64,000 nt of DNA. Origin: Orobanche coerulescens. Lineage: Eukaryota; Streptophyta; Magnoliopsida; Lamiales; Orobanchaceae. Within the stretch, counting starts at the first letter, position 1, and the number at the start of each line of letters is the position of its first letter. The position numbers and the translations under genes are program-made. The notes beneath the pieces are model-generated. The model saw nothing but the letters and a program-made list of their open reading frames with translations. It did not search any database and had not been told where the DNA came from. Shown piece after piece: positions 47,561 to 58,457 of the stretch. The stretch spans positions 83,066,096 to 83,130,095 of the forward strand of contig CM065802.1 of NCBI GenBank assembly GCA_033398695.1, written 5' to 3'.

Positions 47561-48760
47561 TTAAACAGCCCGATTGAGTGGCTCGATTACGAGCAGTGTT
47601 GCTTAGGTGCCCGAGATGACGTCTGAGTAGGTTTGGAGTCCCTACGGCAAAAACGGGCCTTATGCCCGGCAATCCCACAATTATGACATGTGATAGTCTG
47701 TCTCGGACACTTGGTACCGAGGTGACCAAGTTCCCCACGATTAAACAGTGATGGCAGGCGGCGCTCGAGATTGAGATTCCGCGGGTTTAGACGACACCGA
47801 AGGTCGCTCGAAAGCAGAGCCCGCACGGGGTCTCTTGAAGGTTGTCGACCGCCTTGACCGATTTCGATTCTTCGATTTCTTGCTAGCACGAAGGTTGCCG
47901 CTTAGCAATCTCTTTAGCGATAGCTCGTAGGTGAGAGCTTTCTCAATGAATTTGGCCAACGTGGTGCAATTATGATTAAATGGGAAGTCTCATGCGGGGT
48001 TTGACCTCTTGCTGAAATACTTGATCTTATCCGCCTCTGAATGAATGATGGATGAGGCGAAAGGGAGAAGTTCTGAAATTTCTCGGCAATGGCGAGAACA
48101 TCCTCGTCTGTTGAGGGGTCGGGGTGAGTAATTCGACGGCTTGGCCTCTCGAGTGGGGCCGGATAATACCTCTCCATCATGAGAGTCTTGAATCGATCCC
48201 AAGTACAAGATCCTTCGGTGGGCTTCAACGACAACCACCAAGAATGTGCGCTCTTACCCGGGTAGTAAGCCGCAACGAAACTTTGTGTCCCTCGGGACAC
48301 TCTACCATAGCAAACAACTTCTCGAAATGCTCGAGCCAATGAATGATATCTGCCGGCTCGGGCAGGCCCTCAAAAGTAGGTGGCCTCGCGAGAGATATCG
48401 CCGATGATATTACTCACATTCCTCTCTTGCCTCCGAGGTGGCGGCGGAGGAGCTGCCGATTCGATTGACGGAGTTATGCATCGTCTCCATCAACCGAGCC
48501 ATCTGGTCATTTGGGCCATCATGCCTTGCATAAATGCGAGTGGGTCGACCGAACACCCTCGACCGAGCCGTGTCCTGCACGACTCACGGCGATGAATGAT
48601 CGCGTCCAGGTGAGTGAGTGGCAGCGTCGCTGCTCGATGAGTTAGCATTATTCCTGGCATTTGCACGGGTATTCGCACGAGTTCTCGGGATTCGGCCCGC
48701 TCCACGGCCTCGTCCTCCACGTCCTCTGCCAGCCCTTTCCATACTGAAGTGGAAAGTCAT
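47561..48760 (-). pseudogene. Element C gag with CCHC zinc knuckle
   Basis: A capsid region is readable in pieces (for example YYPGKSAHSWWLSLKPTEGS and WDRFKTLMMERYYP at about 48260-48150), with an arginine-rich nucleocapsid and a knuckle CHNCGIAGHKARFC (about 47651-47692). At least four frame changes are needed from about 48720 to 47587. Gag would form the particle and bind element RNA. It is followed by the protease region, as expected. Confidence 0.82.
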
Positions 48761-49208
48761 ATGATGGTTATATATCTCGCATGAGTATCACATTATGATT
48801 ATATTATGAAATGATGAAAATGAGCATACGCGCTCAAATACAGCGATTACATGAATGATTAGTTGACGTGACATGATTATCTGATGAAGTTACCGAAATG
48901 ATTATCTTGAATGAGTTAACAAGATTAATGATTGATCTTCCTGATCAACAACTGAATAATGAAATGAATTGACTGATTGATGAGTTAACCTGACCGTCCT
49001 GGTCCAAATGACAATGATGATTGAGGATTGTTAACTGATGAATTATGAATGAATGATTAATGCCAGAAATTATACCATGGCATTATAAATCTTACAGTTC
49101 TTGGTCTGATTGGCTCGGCATTTGCACAGGTCACACGTGACGCGAAAGTCCAATGATACTAGTCCGATGACGATGATTTCAAATGAGACATGACTTGGAG
49201 GGTAGTAT

Positions 49209-49230
49209 TCAAAACCTGTCTCCGATACCA
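49209..49230 (-). promoter_or_regulatory. Primer binding site of element C (tRNA-iMet type)
   Basis: The minus strand reads TGGTATCGGAGACAGGTTTT a few bases inside the 5' LTR. It matches the initiator tRNA-Met complement (TGGTATCAGAGCCAGGTTTC) at 17 of 20 positions. Confidence 0.82.
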
Positions 49231-49234
49231 ACTC

Positions 49235-51630
49235 TGTAACACCCCAAACTAGGCGGATATTACAGTGCCGTGAATCCCCGACTGGGACCCACCAGGCAAA
49301 TGAAAATGATGAATTAAATAATATAATTGTAGTACCGAACCACATTATATTACCAAACACTCCGATGAGGAGTTTAAGTACAACACACCAGGACAATACC
49401 GAATACTAGTGTATTTTATATGAAGATAAAATACACCACCCTGAATAAATAAACATTACAAGCGGAATTTGCGGCGGAAAATACAAATGGCGAAATAATG
49501 AAATGATGAAATGATGAAAATGACCGAACAAACGGAATGACTGGGCCCCCTACTAGTATCATGGGACTCGCCGTCAACATGCTCTTCCGTGCCTTTGCCT
49601 TGCCGTGACACGAAAACCAAAATCCCCAACGGGTCGATTACAGAACAACAATCCTCAAGAGTTGAAATTACACAATCATGAATTAAGCGAAGTTATGAAA
49701 TATTCTTAATTATGAATTACGCCAAGAGGAGTACCATAGTACGCCCGTAATGTTCTATGCAAGTGTACAAGACGAATGTCCGGACACATCCGTCCTTGTA
49801 CCTAATTAGTCTCACGGAGGTAAGCGTTACCGTGTGCACAGTCCAATGTATCGGTGAACCCAATACATGACCATCGTGTGCCCGACTAAAAATTCCACAC
49901 AGCCACACCCGGCCACGCAATATGAACCCGGAAGGTCACATGAACGAGAATGACCATGATGAATACCAATGAATAATAATTAAACAAAACCAAGATGACT
50001 CACCGATATGAAAGTAATAGTGACGTGATTGATAACCCAATGAAATGATTTGGAACCGTCGTTCCTCGTGAATGACATGATTATTCGACAACCACAAGTC
50101 TCAAAATGATTAATATTATGATGAATGAATTATGATTATGAGCAATCAACAACTAAAGGAATGGGTATCCTTTTAACCGAGTAAGAGTTAACTTACACAA
50201 TACCGATGACAATGTCCTTCCACGAACAACGTCCTAATCGATATACCGGTCGCTCGAACAACCTTGAATAACAACAATTACCAACAACCGATCATTACGC
50301 AAATCAAAAACGATCATAATCGACTCAAACGTCGACACAACGATATCCGAGCTCGAATGAATCGAAACCAACTCCAAGATGAGTATTTCAAACCATCAAA
50401 ACACTTTCAAGGATATCAATAATCCATTAGGAATCCATAACTCATGATTACAACAACATCAATCGGAAAATCCCCAATTAACCGAAGTCAACCCCAAGGG
50501 TTCTTGAAATAATTCCGAAAATAACCATTAAATCCGTAGGAACGTGTTTATACAAGTTAGATAATCCATAACTAACATATTCCAATGATAATCCAAGCTT
50601 ACACGAAGAAATCGGAAGGAAAACCCCAAAAATCCGAAATTCTAGATCCAAGAGATTAATACCTTTGATTCGATGTGATGAAGATGATGAAATGATGATC
50701 AATCCGAAAGATGAGCTTGAAGATGATGATTGATAATTACACCTCGAAGAATCCTCTCCGAATCGCTCGAAATCGCCCAAAACTACCGAAGGAATGAAAT
50801 GAGATAAAAAATGACGAACTCAGACTAAACTGTCCAATTTATACTCAGTCCAGGTTAGCGTGCGCTAGCCCTTGTGCATAGCGTGCGCTAACGAGTAATT
50901 TGGGTAGTCCAGTACCCACTGTCCGAACACGGTAGCGCGCGCTACGTACCTATTTGTAGCGTGCGCTACGGCCATACTACTAGCGTGCGCTAATATCCAT
51001 TGTTAGCGTGCGCTAGCGAAATATTTGACGCCCGATCGAGTCCGAGTCAGCTGTCGACCTCGATCGGCCCCAATAGCGTGCGCTACAACCATTGTTTAGC
51101 GTGCGCTAATATATCGGTTGCGTACGCTAACAACAATGCATAGCGTACGCTATGAATTAACCCGGTGCAGTCCAGTAGCCACTGGACTCAACCTGATCCG
51201 TCCCTAGCGCGCGCTACTCCACACATATAGCGTGCGCTACTACAACCCGTTAGCGCGCGCTACTTACCACTCGTAGCGTGCGCTACAAATATTCTCACCT
51301 GCAGTCCAGTACCTTCCGGATCGCGGCTAGCCTAAGCGTGCGTTAAAGCTGAGCGATAGCGTGCGCTACCTATACCCGATTAGCGTACGCTAAAAGGAGT
51401 ATGTAGCGTGCGCTACTCCTCAAGCACAGCTTGCAACGAAAATGACAATGATGATAAACACGGCACGAAACTCCAATCAGATTAGTGATGAATGACGATT
51501 GATACACGATACAATTACTCTGAATGATAAATACCATGACTGAATATGAGTGACAAATGATCAATGATGAATGAGATTACTGAGTATCAATTACTGAATG
51601 ATAATTACTGAGTTACAACCGGGTATTACA
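49235..51630 (-). mobile_element. 5' LTR of element C, 2396 bp
   Basis: Starts TGTAACACCCC and ends GGGTATTACA, followed by the TAACA duplication. The minus-strand TATA box (TATAAATTGG, about 50834-50843) lies about 13 bp downstream of the palindrome array (50856-51415). Confidence 0.92.
50856..51415 (-). repeat. Palindrome array, GC-core type (5' LTR of C, about 18 units)
   Basis: About eighteen copies of TAGCGTGCGCTA, with TAGCGCGCGCTA and TAGCGTACGCTA variants. Interleaved is a second motif, GTCCAGTA / ACTGGAC (near 50910, 51168-51187 and 51304). Confidence 0.9.
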
Positions 51631-52971
51631 TAACAATAACCAGGAATCATCAAAGATCCAAACATAATTAAAAGTACTTCCCGAGGCAAGAGTTTGGGTA
51701 AAACATTCCGAAACCGAAAGACCACAAGTTGAAGGGAAACAATTTATAAAACAGTTTGAAATGCCATCGAGAGTTTTAATAGAAAACAATTTAGGATTAC
51801 CGAATCCTTATCATTCCAAAAATCAACAGGGTCACAGCCCAAAGGTTTTGTTTTCGCCAATAGAAAACCGACAACAGTTCACAGGGTTAAAACCCACGTC
51901 ACGTGTCCTCGGCGGACATAAAATCAATACAATATAATCGCCCAAGATACGTAAACCTTGGTCACCAAAAATACAACATCAACTCGTGAATCCAGGGCTA
52001 TACCATTGGATTACCATCGTGGCCCCGTCGGACCCTCCCAAGGTGAGTAGAATGCGTTTTCGAAATCATATACACCAATTCATGAAGTTTTACTCGTGAA
52101 TCCAGGGCTATACCATTGGAATTCCCTCCGTGGCCCCGTCGAACCCTCCCGAGGTGAGCAAATACATTCACCAAACATACACACGCACTCGTGAAGTTTT
52201 ACTCGTGAATCCAGGGCTATACCATTGGAATTCCCTCCGTGGCCCCGTCGAACCCTCCCGAGGTGAGCAAATACATTCACAAAACAAACAACCGCACTCG
52301 TGAATCCAGGGCTATACCATTGGATTCCCTCCGTGATCCCGTCGGACCCTCCCGAGGTGAGCGAAATACATTGACACAATTAACACGTCACAACAAGGAT
52401 ATCCAAATAATTCAACCAGAGGAATCAAACACTTAGCACAACACCACATCAAAACAAAACGCACCGAAAAGAGATAATAGACGTACACACGTATTATCAA
52501 GCGCAACATCAACACCAAACATATCCAAATATCCACGTAGTCACTTACAACCCACACAATTACAAAACACACGCGTTTTGAAAGAGAGCCTTTAACCAGG
52601 CTAATCGAATCTTTTGAAAACTCGTTTCAAACAATCAAACAATCATATAAAGACGATCACCAATTATCATATTCACAAAACAAGAATTGTATGGACGAGG
52701 TACTTGCCTCAAAATCGGCACGCAAGTATCCCGACGAACACGGCTCAACCGGAAAGCTTCGAAACGCCCAATGCTATCGAAACGGAAGACGACGACGAAC
52801 GAAAGGGTTCAACACGGTTTCTTCGCAAGAAACACGACCCTAACATCATACAATCAATAAATCATCGATCATACGAGGAAGAATAATCGTAGAACGCCCG
52901 AAAACCCCTCTAAGATATTTTACCGGACACCTTCAAGGCATCGGTCAAGAACTCGACTCAAACAACGAATC
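51631..52971 (-). mobile_element. Element B LTR, continued
   Basis: Continues the B LTR after element C, up to the insertion of element D at 52972. It contains four leader repeats (51982-52365). Its U3 part with any palindrome array must lie beyond the right end of D, outside the window. Short plus- and minus-strand frames here have no similarity I recognise. Confidence 0.65.
51982..52365 (-). repeat. Four tandem leader repeats in element B
   Basis: ACTCGTGAATCCAGGGCTAT starts at 51982, 52092, 52201 and 52296. Each is followed by ACCATTGGA, a GT(G/C)GCCCCGTCG-type phrase and ACCCTCCC(G/A)AGGTGAG. It is the reverse complement of the repeats at 5676-5910. Confidence 0.88.
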
Positions 52972-54120
52972 TGTTGGCCACTTAAGTATACTGGATATAG
53001 TTTGGAAAAGTAGTTTAAACAACAAACTGTATGGAATCTAAATCTGAGTGCGTAGCGGAAGTCTTGGATACAGTTAGTTGCCGTGGATACAGCAACGACG
53101 TATTAGGTGTATACTTAATATATCACAGTAATTTCAAACAGTAAAAGCAGAAGGTAAATGACACAGTAATTTAAGTGGTTCGAGGTAAACCCCTCTACGT
53201 CCACTGGTCCTCCACACAGGAGTAAAAAGTTTATTATATAATTACTGCGTACACAACTACGTAATTATAAACAAACCTATCCTTGTATCGTTCACACAGA
53301 TTGATACAAAGAATATCACTTTCAACCGTTCACACAGATTGGTTAAAGCTTCCTTCTTGACTAGCTTCTTCACACACAGTTCCAAAGCTTCGTCCTTATT
53401 CGTCCCACACAGGTCAGAATAACTTGTTGAGTTCACACAGAGCTCGGTTTTTACACAGAGGTAAAAGGTTAGGTAACCTGTAAGAACAGTGACTTTGAAT
53501 ATCAAGATCTGATGATAGCTGTTCTTGATGTATGAGCACTGTATATCTCTTTCGTTCTAACTTGCAGTTTGCTCTGGAGATATGTTTGCTCAGATGATAA
53601 CTTTGATAGCTTTTAGAGTTATATTACTTGGGGTATCGGATCTTCAATGTCTTTCAAGGATATATATAGCCTCTGAAGAAAGTATCCGTTGAGATGTCCG
53701 TTTGAATAAGATTTCCTTCAACGGAATATGACATGATCCGGATTTCGCGGGATTACGAAGATCTCGAAGGCGCGTATTTAAATACTTTATCCTTGAGTAT
53801 TTAAATACTTCTTTGTTCAACGGGACTTGACTTGTGTTCTTTCTTGTCCTTTTGTGAACTGTATGGAAGGTAGTGTATTTAGGGCATCGAGACAGTTTCC
53901 ATACTTGATCTTTTACAAGTCTTCTTGCTTTGTCTTGTGAGCTTCACTTATGCTTTGATTCGAGGCTGATCTTGATACATGATAAATCCTTGAATCTTCG
54001 ATACTGATTTCCATACTGTATTTGGCATATATGTCAAAACCTTCTTAATAACAAATAACAATCGATACAGGGATCGGGTATCCAGGCTGAATCGATACAG
54101 GGTGTTTGTTTTTCCTAACA
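52972..54120 (-). mobile_element. 3' LTR of element D, 1149 bp
   Basis: Ends TGTTGGCCAC and TTCCTAACA. The minus strand has a TATA box (TATATATATCC, about 53660-53673). GATACAGG phrases recur near 53080 and 54055-54100. Confidence 0.85.
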
Positions 54121-54138
54121 ATTTCCCCCTTTTTGACA
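54121..54138 (-). promoter_or_regulatory. Polypurine tract of element D
   Basis: The minus strand reads TGTCAAAAAGGGGGAAAT directly before the LTR start TGTTAGG. Confidence 0.85.
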
Positions 54139-54549
54139 ATTTGCCAAGACTTTAACTTAAACTCTTCGAGTCTTCTTGATGATGCCAAAACCTTCTTAAT
54201 GAAGCATTCATCTTCGATGACTTCTGGCAGATTTCTTGGTCTCTTGTCAATAGGTCTGACTTAGTGACTTAGTCTACAATAATGAACTGCTCGCAGGCAC
54301 GTTCGATACAGTTTGAGATTTATTACAACTTAAGCTTATGACTGGCGCGCAGGCACAATCTTACAATGTATTCTAAATTTTACAACTGAAATTATGAACT
54401 GTTCGTAGACTAGTTCGTACAGCTTTAATTTTTCAATCAAGTTTATCTAACTTGAGATTTCTATCAAACAATTTTAAGTAATCATACATAAACACAGTAG
54501 ATTACGAGTTGTAATCTTTCAAGACAAACAAACTGTTTTATTGATATTC

Positions 54550-57500
54550 AAAAAGATTGAGTACAAGGTTTGCTGTGTTGAATAGAAATTACAAAAGCAA
54601 AAACAAAAATAATGTACATAAATTTCAGCTCTTCATCTTTGATCCGCATGCCTCCAAGGTCTCCTTCTGGCTCATTCTCGGTGCGCGCCACCGGTTTGAA
54701 GTGAATCATTGCCTCGTTCTTGGTAAATTGCTCTTCCTTCATAAGAACGATCAAAGGCAAGTATCGATCCTCTGGATGGGTGACCCGATCTCCTCTTCTA
54801 TGTTTTGATTTCATCTCGATTTGGAGAGGAGCTTACCTTCTTCTAGCATCTTGAAAATTTGTCCACGCTTCCGCCAATGTCTTATAATTTTTGAAGATGG
54901 CGGATTCCCTGATGAGTTTGACAAAATATCTCATCGATTCATTCTTCCTCCAGTGCTTCACTTCTTGGCGGTTGGGTTGCGGTTGGTTGCGGACGTATTT
55001 AGAAGGTCTTTGAACAAGATTTTGCCAAGGGACATTTGGGTCATGGAATTCGTGCAGCACGAAATTCTAAAGCTTTAGGGTTGAGGTGCTAGCTTGTTCA
55101 ATTCGGCGGCTATCTTGCTTTGAGCGACCTCAAATTCCCTTTCTGTTGAAGTCTTATTCTCCTTGCAGCCTTCTCGAGCTTCTTCCCCCTTTTGGCCTCA
55201 TCAAGACTTTGCAGGATTTCAAGAGCGGCGTCTGTTTGGTCTCGATCTTGGTTATTCTTTCAACGAGGGAGGAAAGAGTCTCGACATCTCTTGAATGGAT
55301 TTGTCATGCGCACGCACTGAGTATTCTCTATCATAGCACAGGCTGTCTTGGCTTCAGCAATTCTTGTCTTCGAAGCTTCTTCCTTCAGCAATTGCGCTTG
55401 TTTATCTTCCATAATCTTCAAGGCTTGCTTGAACACTTCTGGCAGAAGAATGAATGCATCAACAACTCTAGATACTTCGTGTTGCAGAGTTGTCATTTCT
55501 TCAACTGCAGAGGTGTGCATCCAGTTCAGAGCCTTTTCTACGGAAGAGAGAGCGTTAACTGCATCTTGGATAAATACAGTCTGAAGGCCAAGAGCTTGCA
55601 GGCGCTCTTTGCGTGCGGCAGAGATAGGAGAGTCAGGCTGGGCGAAGTCTTCAGCACCGTTTAACCTTCTTACGTTCACGGATGGACGTGAAGTAAGTTG
55701 GACATCCTCAGGTTCGTTACCGTCCTCGGATTCCAAGGTTGCAGGGGCGGGAGTAGCTTCTTGTGGAATGGCGGCAGTGGTTGAAGCGTCCTGTGGCGAA
55801 GGTTCTTCGGCAGATGTGGATGCAGGAGGGACTGAGTCCTCCTGTTGCCTTGCAGGAATGGCTTCTTCGGTCGCTACAGGCTCGGGTGCCTGTTCCAAAA
55901 TTTCTTGATCTTCCTCGACGGGAGGGACTGATTCCTCCTGGTCGGTAATGTTCTCCAGCGGTGGCGAAGGTGGATTGGCCTGATTAGATGGCCCTTCGTC
56001 GGTTCTGGGTGGAGAGGAGGCTTGGGCTTCGGCCTCTTCACGGCTTAATCTCAGACCTGCTTGAAGAGCATCGTCGTAAATCGAGTCGTGGTCGTCGTCG
56101 TCTTTTGGATTAACGGGAGAGTCCTCCGACTTCTTCTTTCCTTTTCTTCTGGCGTCGGATTTGTGCAACAGGTGGCTTTCAATGAGATCTTTGCAAGAAG
56201 CGTTGTCCCATCGAAGCAGTGCCTCAATTTCAGTTGAGTCAGTTACTTCGGAGACAAATCGCTCTTCGTGGCTCCATTCGCTCCGGTTATGCAGTGTGTA
56301 AATGCGGAGCTAGCCTAAAGCTTTTCCATTGCGAGAAATCGTTAAATGCGCTTGTTCAATTTGTATCTTGAAAGAAGTGTTTGATTTATAATTGAGTCGG
56401 GGAGGACTTGAATCACGTGCAGACGCTGCTTTGAGGATTCCAGACAGTATGGGATCACACGGAAGATGGACTCCTTGCGAGGATGGTGCCCGAAGGAAAT
56501 TGGATCTGTCATGCGGGTGTGGAATCCGTAGAGGAGAAGTAGCTTTGGCTCGAATGGGCGAAGCGTGCTAACGTCTTGAATGTTGGCAGATGTCTCTAAA
56601 TCCGTCGTAGCCGCCAAGGGCTCGGGATCTACTGTCGATGCAGTAGGAGACATCTCTTCCGTAGGGGTTGGGCCCTGGGGTGCTATATCAGTGGGTTGCG
56701 CCACGGGCGAGACATCCTCGGAGTGTTTGGCTTTGATTTTTGAGAGCCTCCGGAGTCTCTTCTTCGACTTCTCATCGCGAGTGCTTCTTGCCGTGAGAAC
56801 GCTTGCGCTTCTTCTTGAAGATTCCAATTCGGGGACCTTCACGGTTTCGTCTGGGATTATCGAAATAGGCATGTGACGTGTTCTCGGGTGGTTGGCTTGC
56901 ATTGTGCTCTGGTTATAGGCAGAGGGTTTGACGCCTCCTAAATATATTCGAGAGCTGTTTTTCTTGGCATCGGCGGATTGCTTGACTCCGCACCTCGTCA
57001 GAATGTAGTTTAGCATTAAACCGAATGATTTCTTTTGGGTGGCCGGTTTGAACACCTCTTCCTGAAGTCGTTTCAAAATGATTTGGCACCAGTTTACCTT
57101 TTCACAGTCAAGATGGCGACCATCATTACGAACCTAAGATTCGTGCACATCTCGAACGCACCGGTTCGATTTTCAATAGTGCAGGAACGAAATCGTGGAG
57201 ATAAACGAAATGAAGAAGAAAATTTTTCTTGTGGCAGGTGGTTGTCACCATGTCAACCACCTTGGACCCGGTAAATAGTCCATAAAACTTGGTAATCAGC
57301 CCTTGAGACCCAAACATCTCAAGCTGGTCCATGGTCAGGCCGTCGGCGGGCAGCCTGTAGATTTTCTGAAGTAAGTTGGTATCTATGCAGATTTGCACTC
57401 CTTGGGTCATTGCGGTGATGTCAGCAACATGTCCTCCCTGGGCTAGTGAGAGAAAACGAACGGCAGCGTTGAGGTAGAATTCCTCAACCAGATGAGCGTC

Positions 57501-57830
57501 GTATTTTTCGGCGGTTTTGCTTCCGAAGCGATAAAGACCCTGTTGTTCCAGACGAGTAATGATATACTCCATCGGTTCAGTGTCGTTGGTTTCAGAGATG
57601 ATACGCTCGATGATGACGGTTTTCGAGAAGATCCGTCCATCAATGATGTTGGAGGTTTTCTTGAGCGGGGATGAAGATTGACTAGCCATGGGTGTTTTCT
57701 TAAGGCGAAAGTGGAAGAAAAGCAGAGAAATTGCAGATGAATATGCGCGAGAAAATATGTAGTTGTTTGCTTGAGATCTCTTGTAATTGCGAAGCGTAAA
57801 GAGTCTCCAATGGCGGTCTGATCCTTTCAT
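54550..57830 (-). pseudogene. Sirevirus env-like ORF (third frame), frame-broken
   Basis: Minus-strand protein pieces follow RNase H and precede the polypurine tract. The N-terminal piece (57830-57126, likely start near 57690 at MASQSSSPLKK) resembles the conserved plant retrotransposon env-like/ORF3 domain. A basic then Ser/Pro/Thr-rich piece is at 57076-56342. An acidic, Pro/Glu-rich piece with a predicted coiled coil is at 56168-55260 (EDDQEIL-like runs, then VEKALNWMHTSAVEEMTTL). C-terminal pieces are at 55060-54833 and 54814-54550. Its function in Sireviruses is unknown. I see no clear signal peptide or fusion peptide. At least four frame changes break it. Confidence 0.72.
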
Positions 57831-58457
57831 ACTTGGGCGCGAAATAGGGTTTACAGTACTAATGGTCAGATTTTAAGGGATGGGAACATTTTTTGAAATC
57901 GACGGTCAGGATGTATTTAGTATAACCGATACGCTAATCCATTAAAAGGTTTTAAAATACAATGGGTCCCACTTCGACATAGGTTGATAACCCTAAATGC
58001 CTAAAACGGCGGTTTAAAAATAATAAACAATTTTAAAAACATCGCGGCTTTTGAGATTGATTGTCCGGATGTCGTGTAAGGCATTTAATGAACATGACGT
58101 TTGACATAAAACAGGCACGTGGACAAAAATTATTTTAAAAAGGAAATAATATTATATTATATCTTGAATCGAAATCCTATAGTATGTCTTTTCTCCGCGT
58201 CGATACTGACGTTCCCCCTTAAAAAGGTACTAATAGGTTTTAAATTCCATACAACAATATTTGGATTTATCTTTGTATTCATGGGTCCTGATATTCCCCC
58301 TTAATTATTGCACACATCAGCTGTAGGATTCATATGCCTTCGTTCGCTACAGTACCGTATTGATGTTTCTGAGTGTACAGATAATTAATGTTGGATACTG
58401 TATTCACGGGTCTTACAACATTCCCCCTCAATTGTTGAGTAAAAGCAGTAAATTTAC

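Larger units (their letters stand above)
41654..51630 (-). mobile_element. Element C: Tekay/Del-type Ty3/gypsy chromovirus, both LTRs
   Basis: A 9977-bp minus-strand element. LTRs at 49235-51630 (5') and 41654-44054 (3') begin and end TGTAA / TTACA. A perfect 5-bp duplication TAACA flanks it (41649-41653 and 51631-51635). In order come primer site, gag with a CCHC knuckle, protease region, RT, RNase H, integrase, chromodomain and polypurine tract. The order RT-RH-INT and the C-terminal chromodomain define a chromovirus; the integrase/chromodomain style fits Tekay/Del. Reading frames are broken by many small indels, some of which may be sequence errors. Confidence 0.93.

Noticed and set aside
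52614..52886. 90-codon plus-strand frame in element B
   Set aside because: Antisense to the LTR transcript, with no domain recognised and inside LTR sequence.
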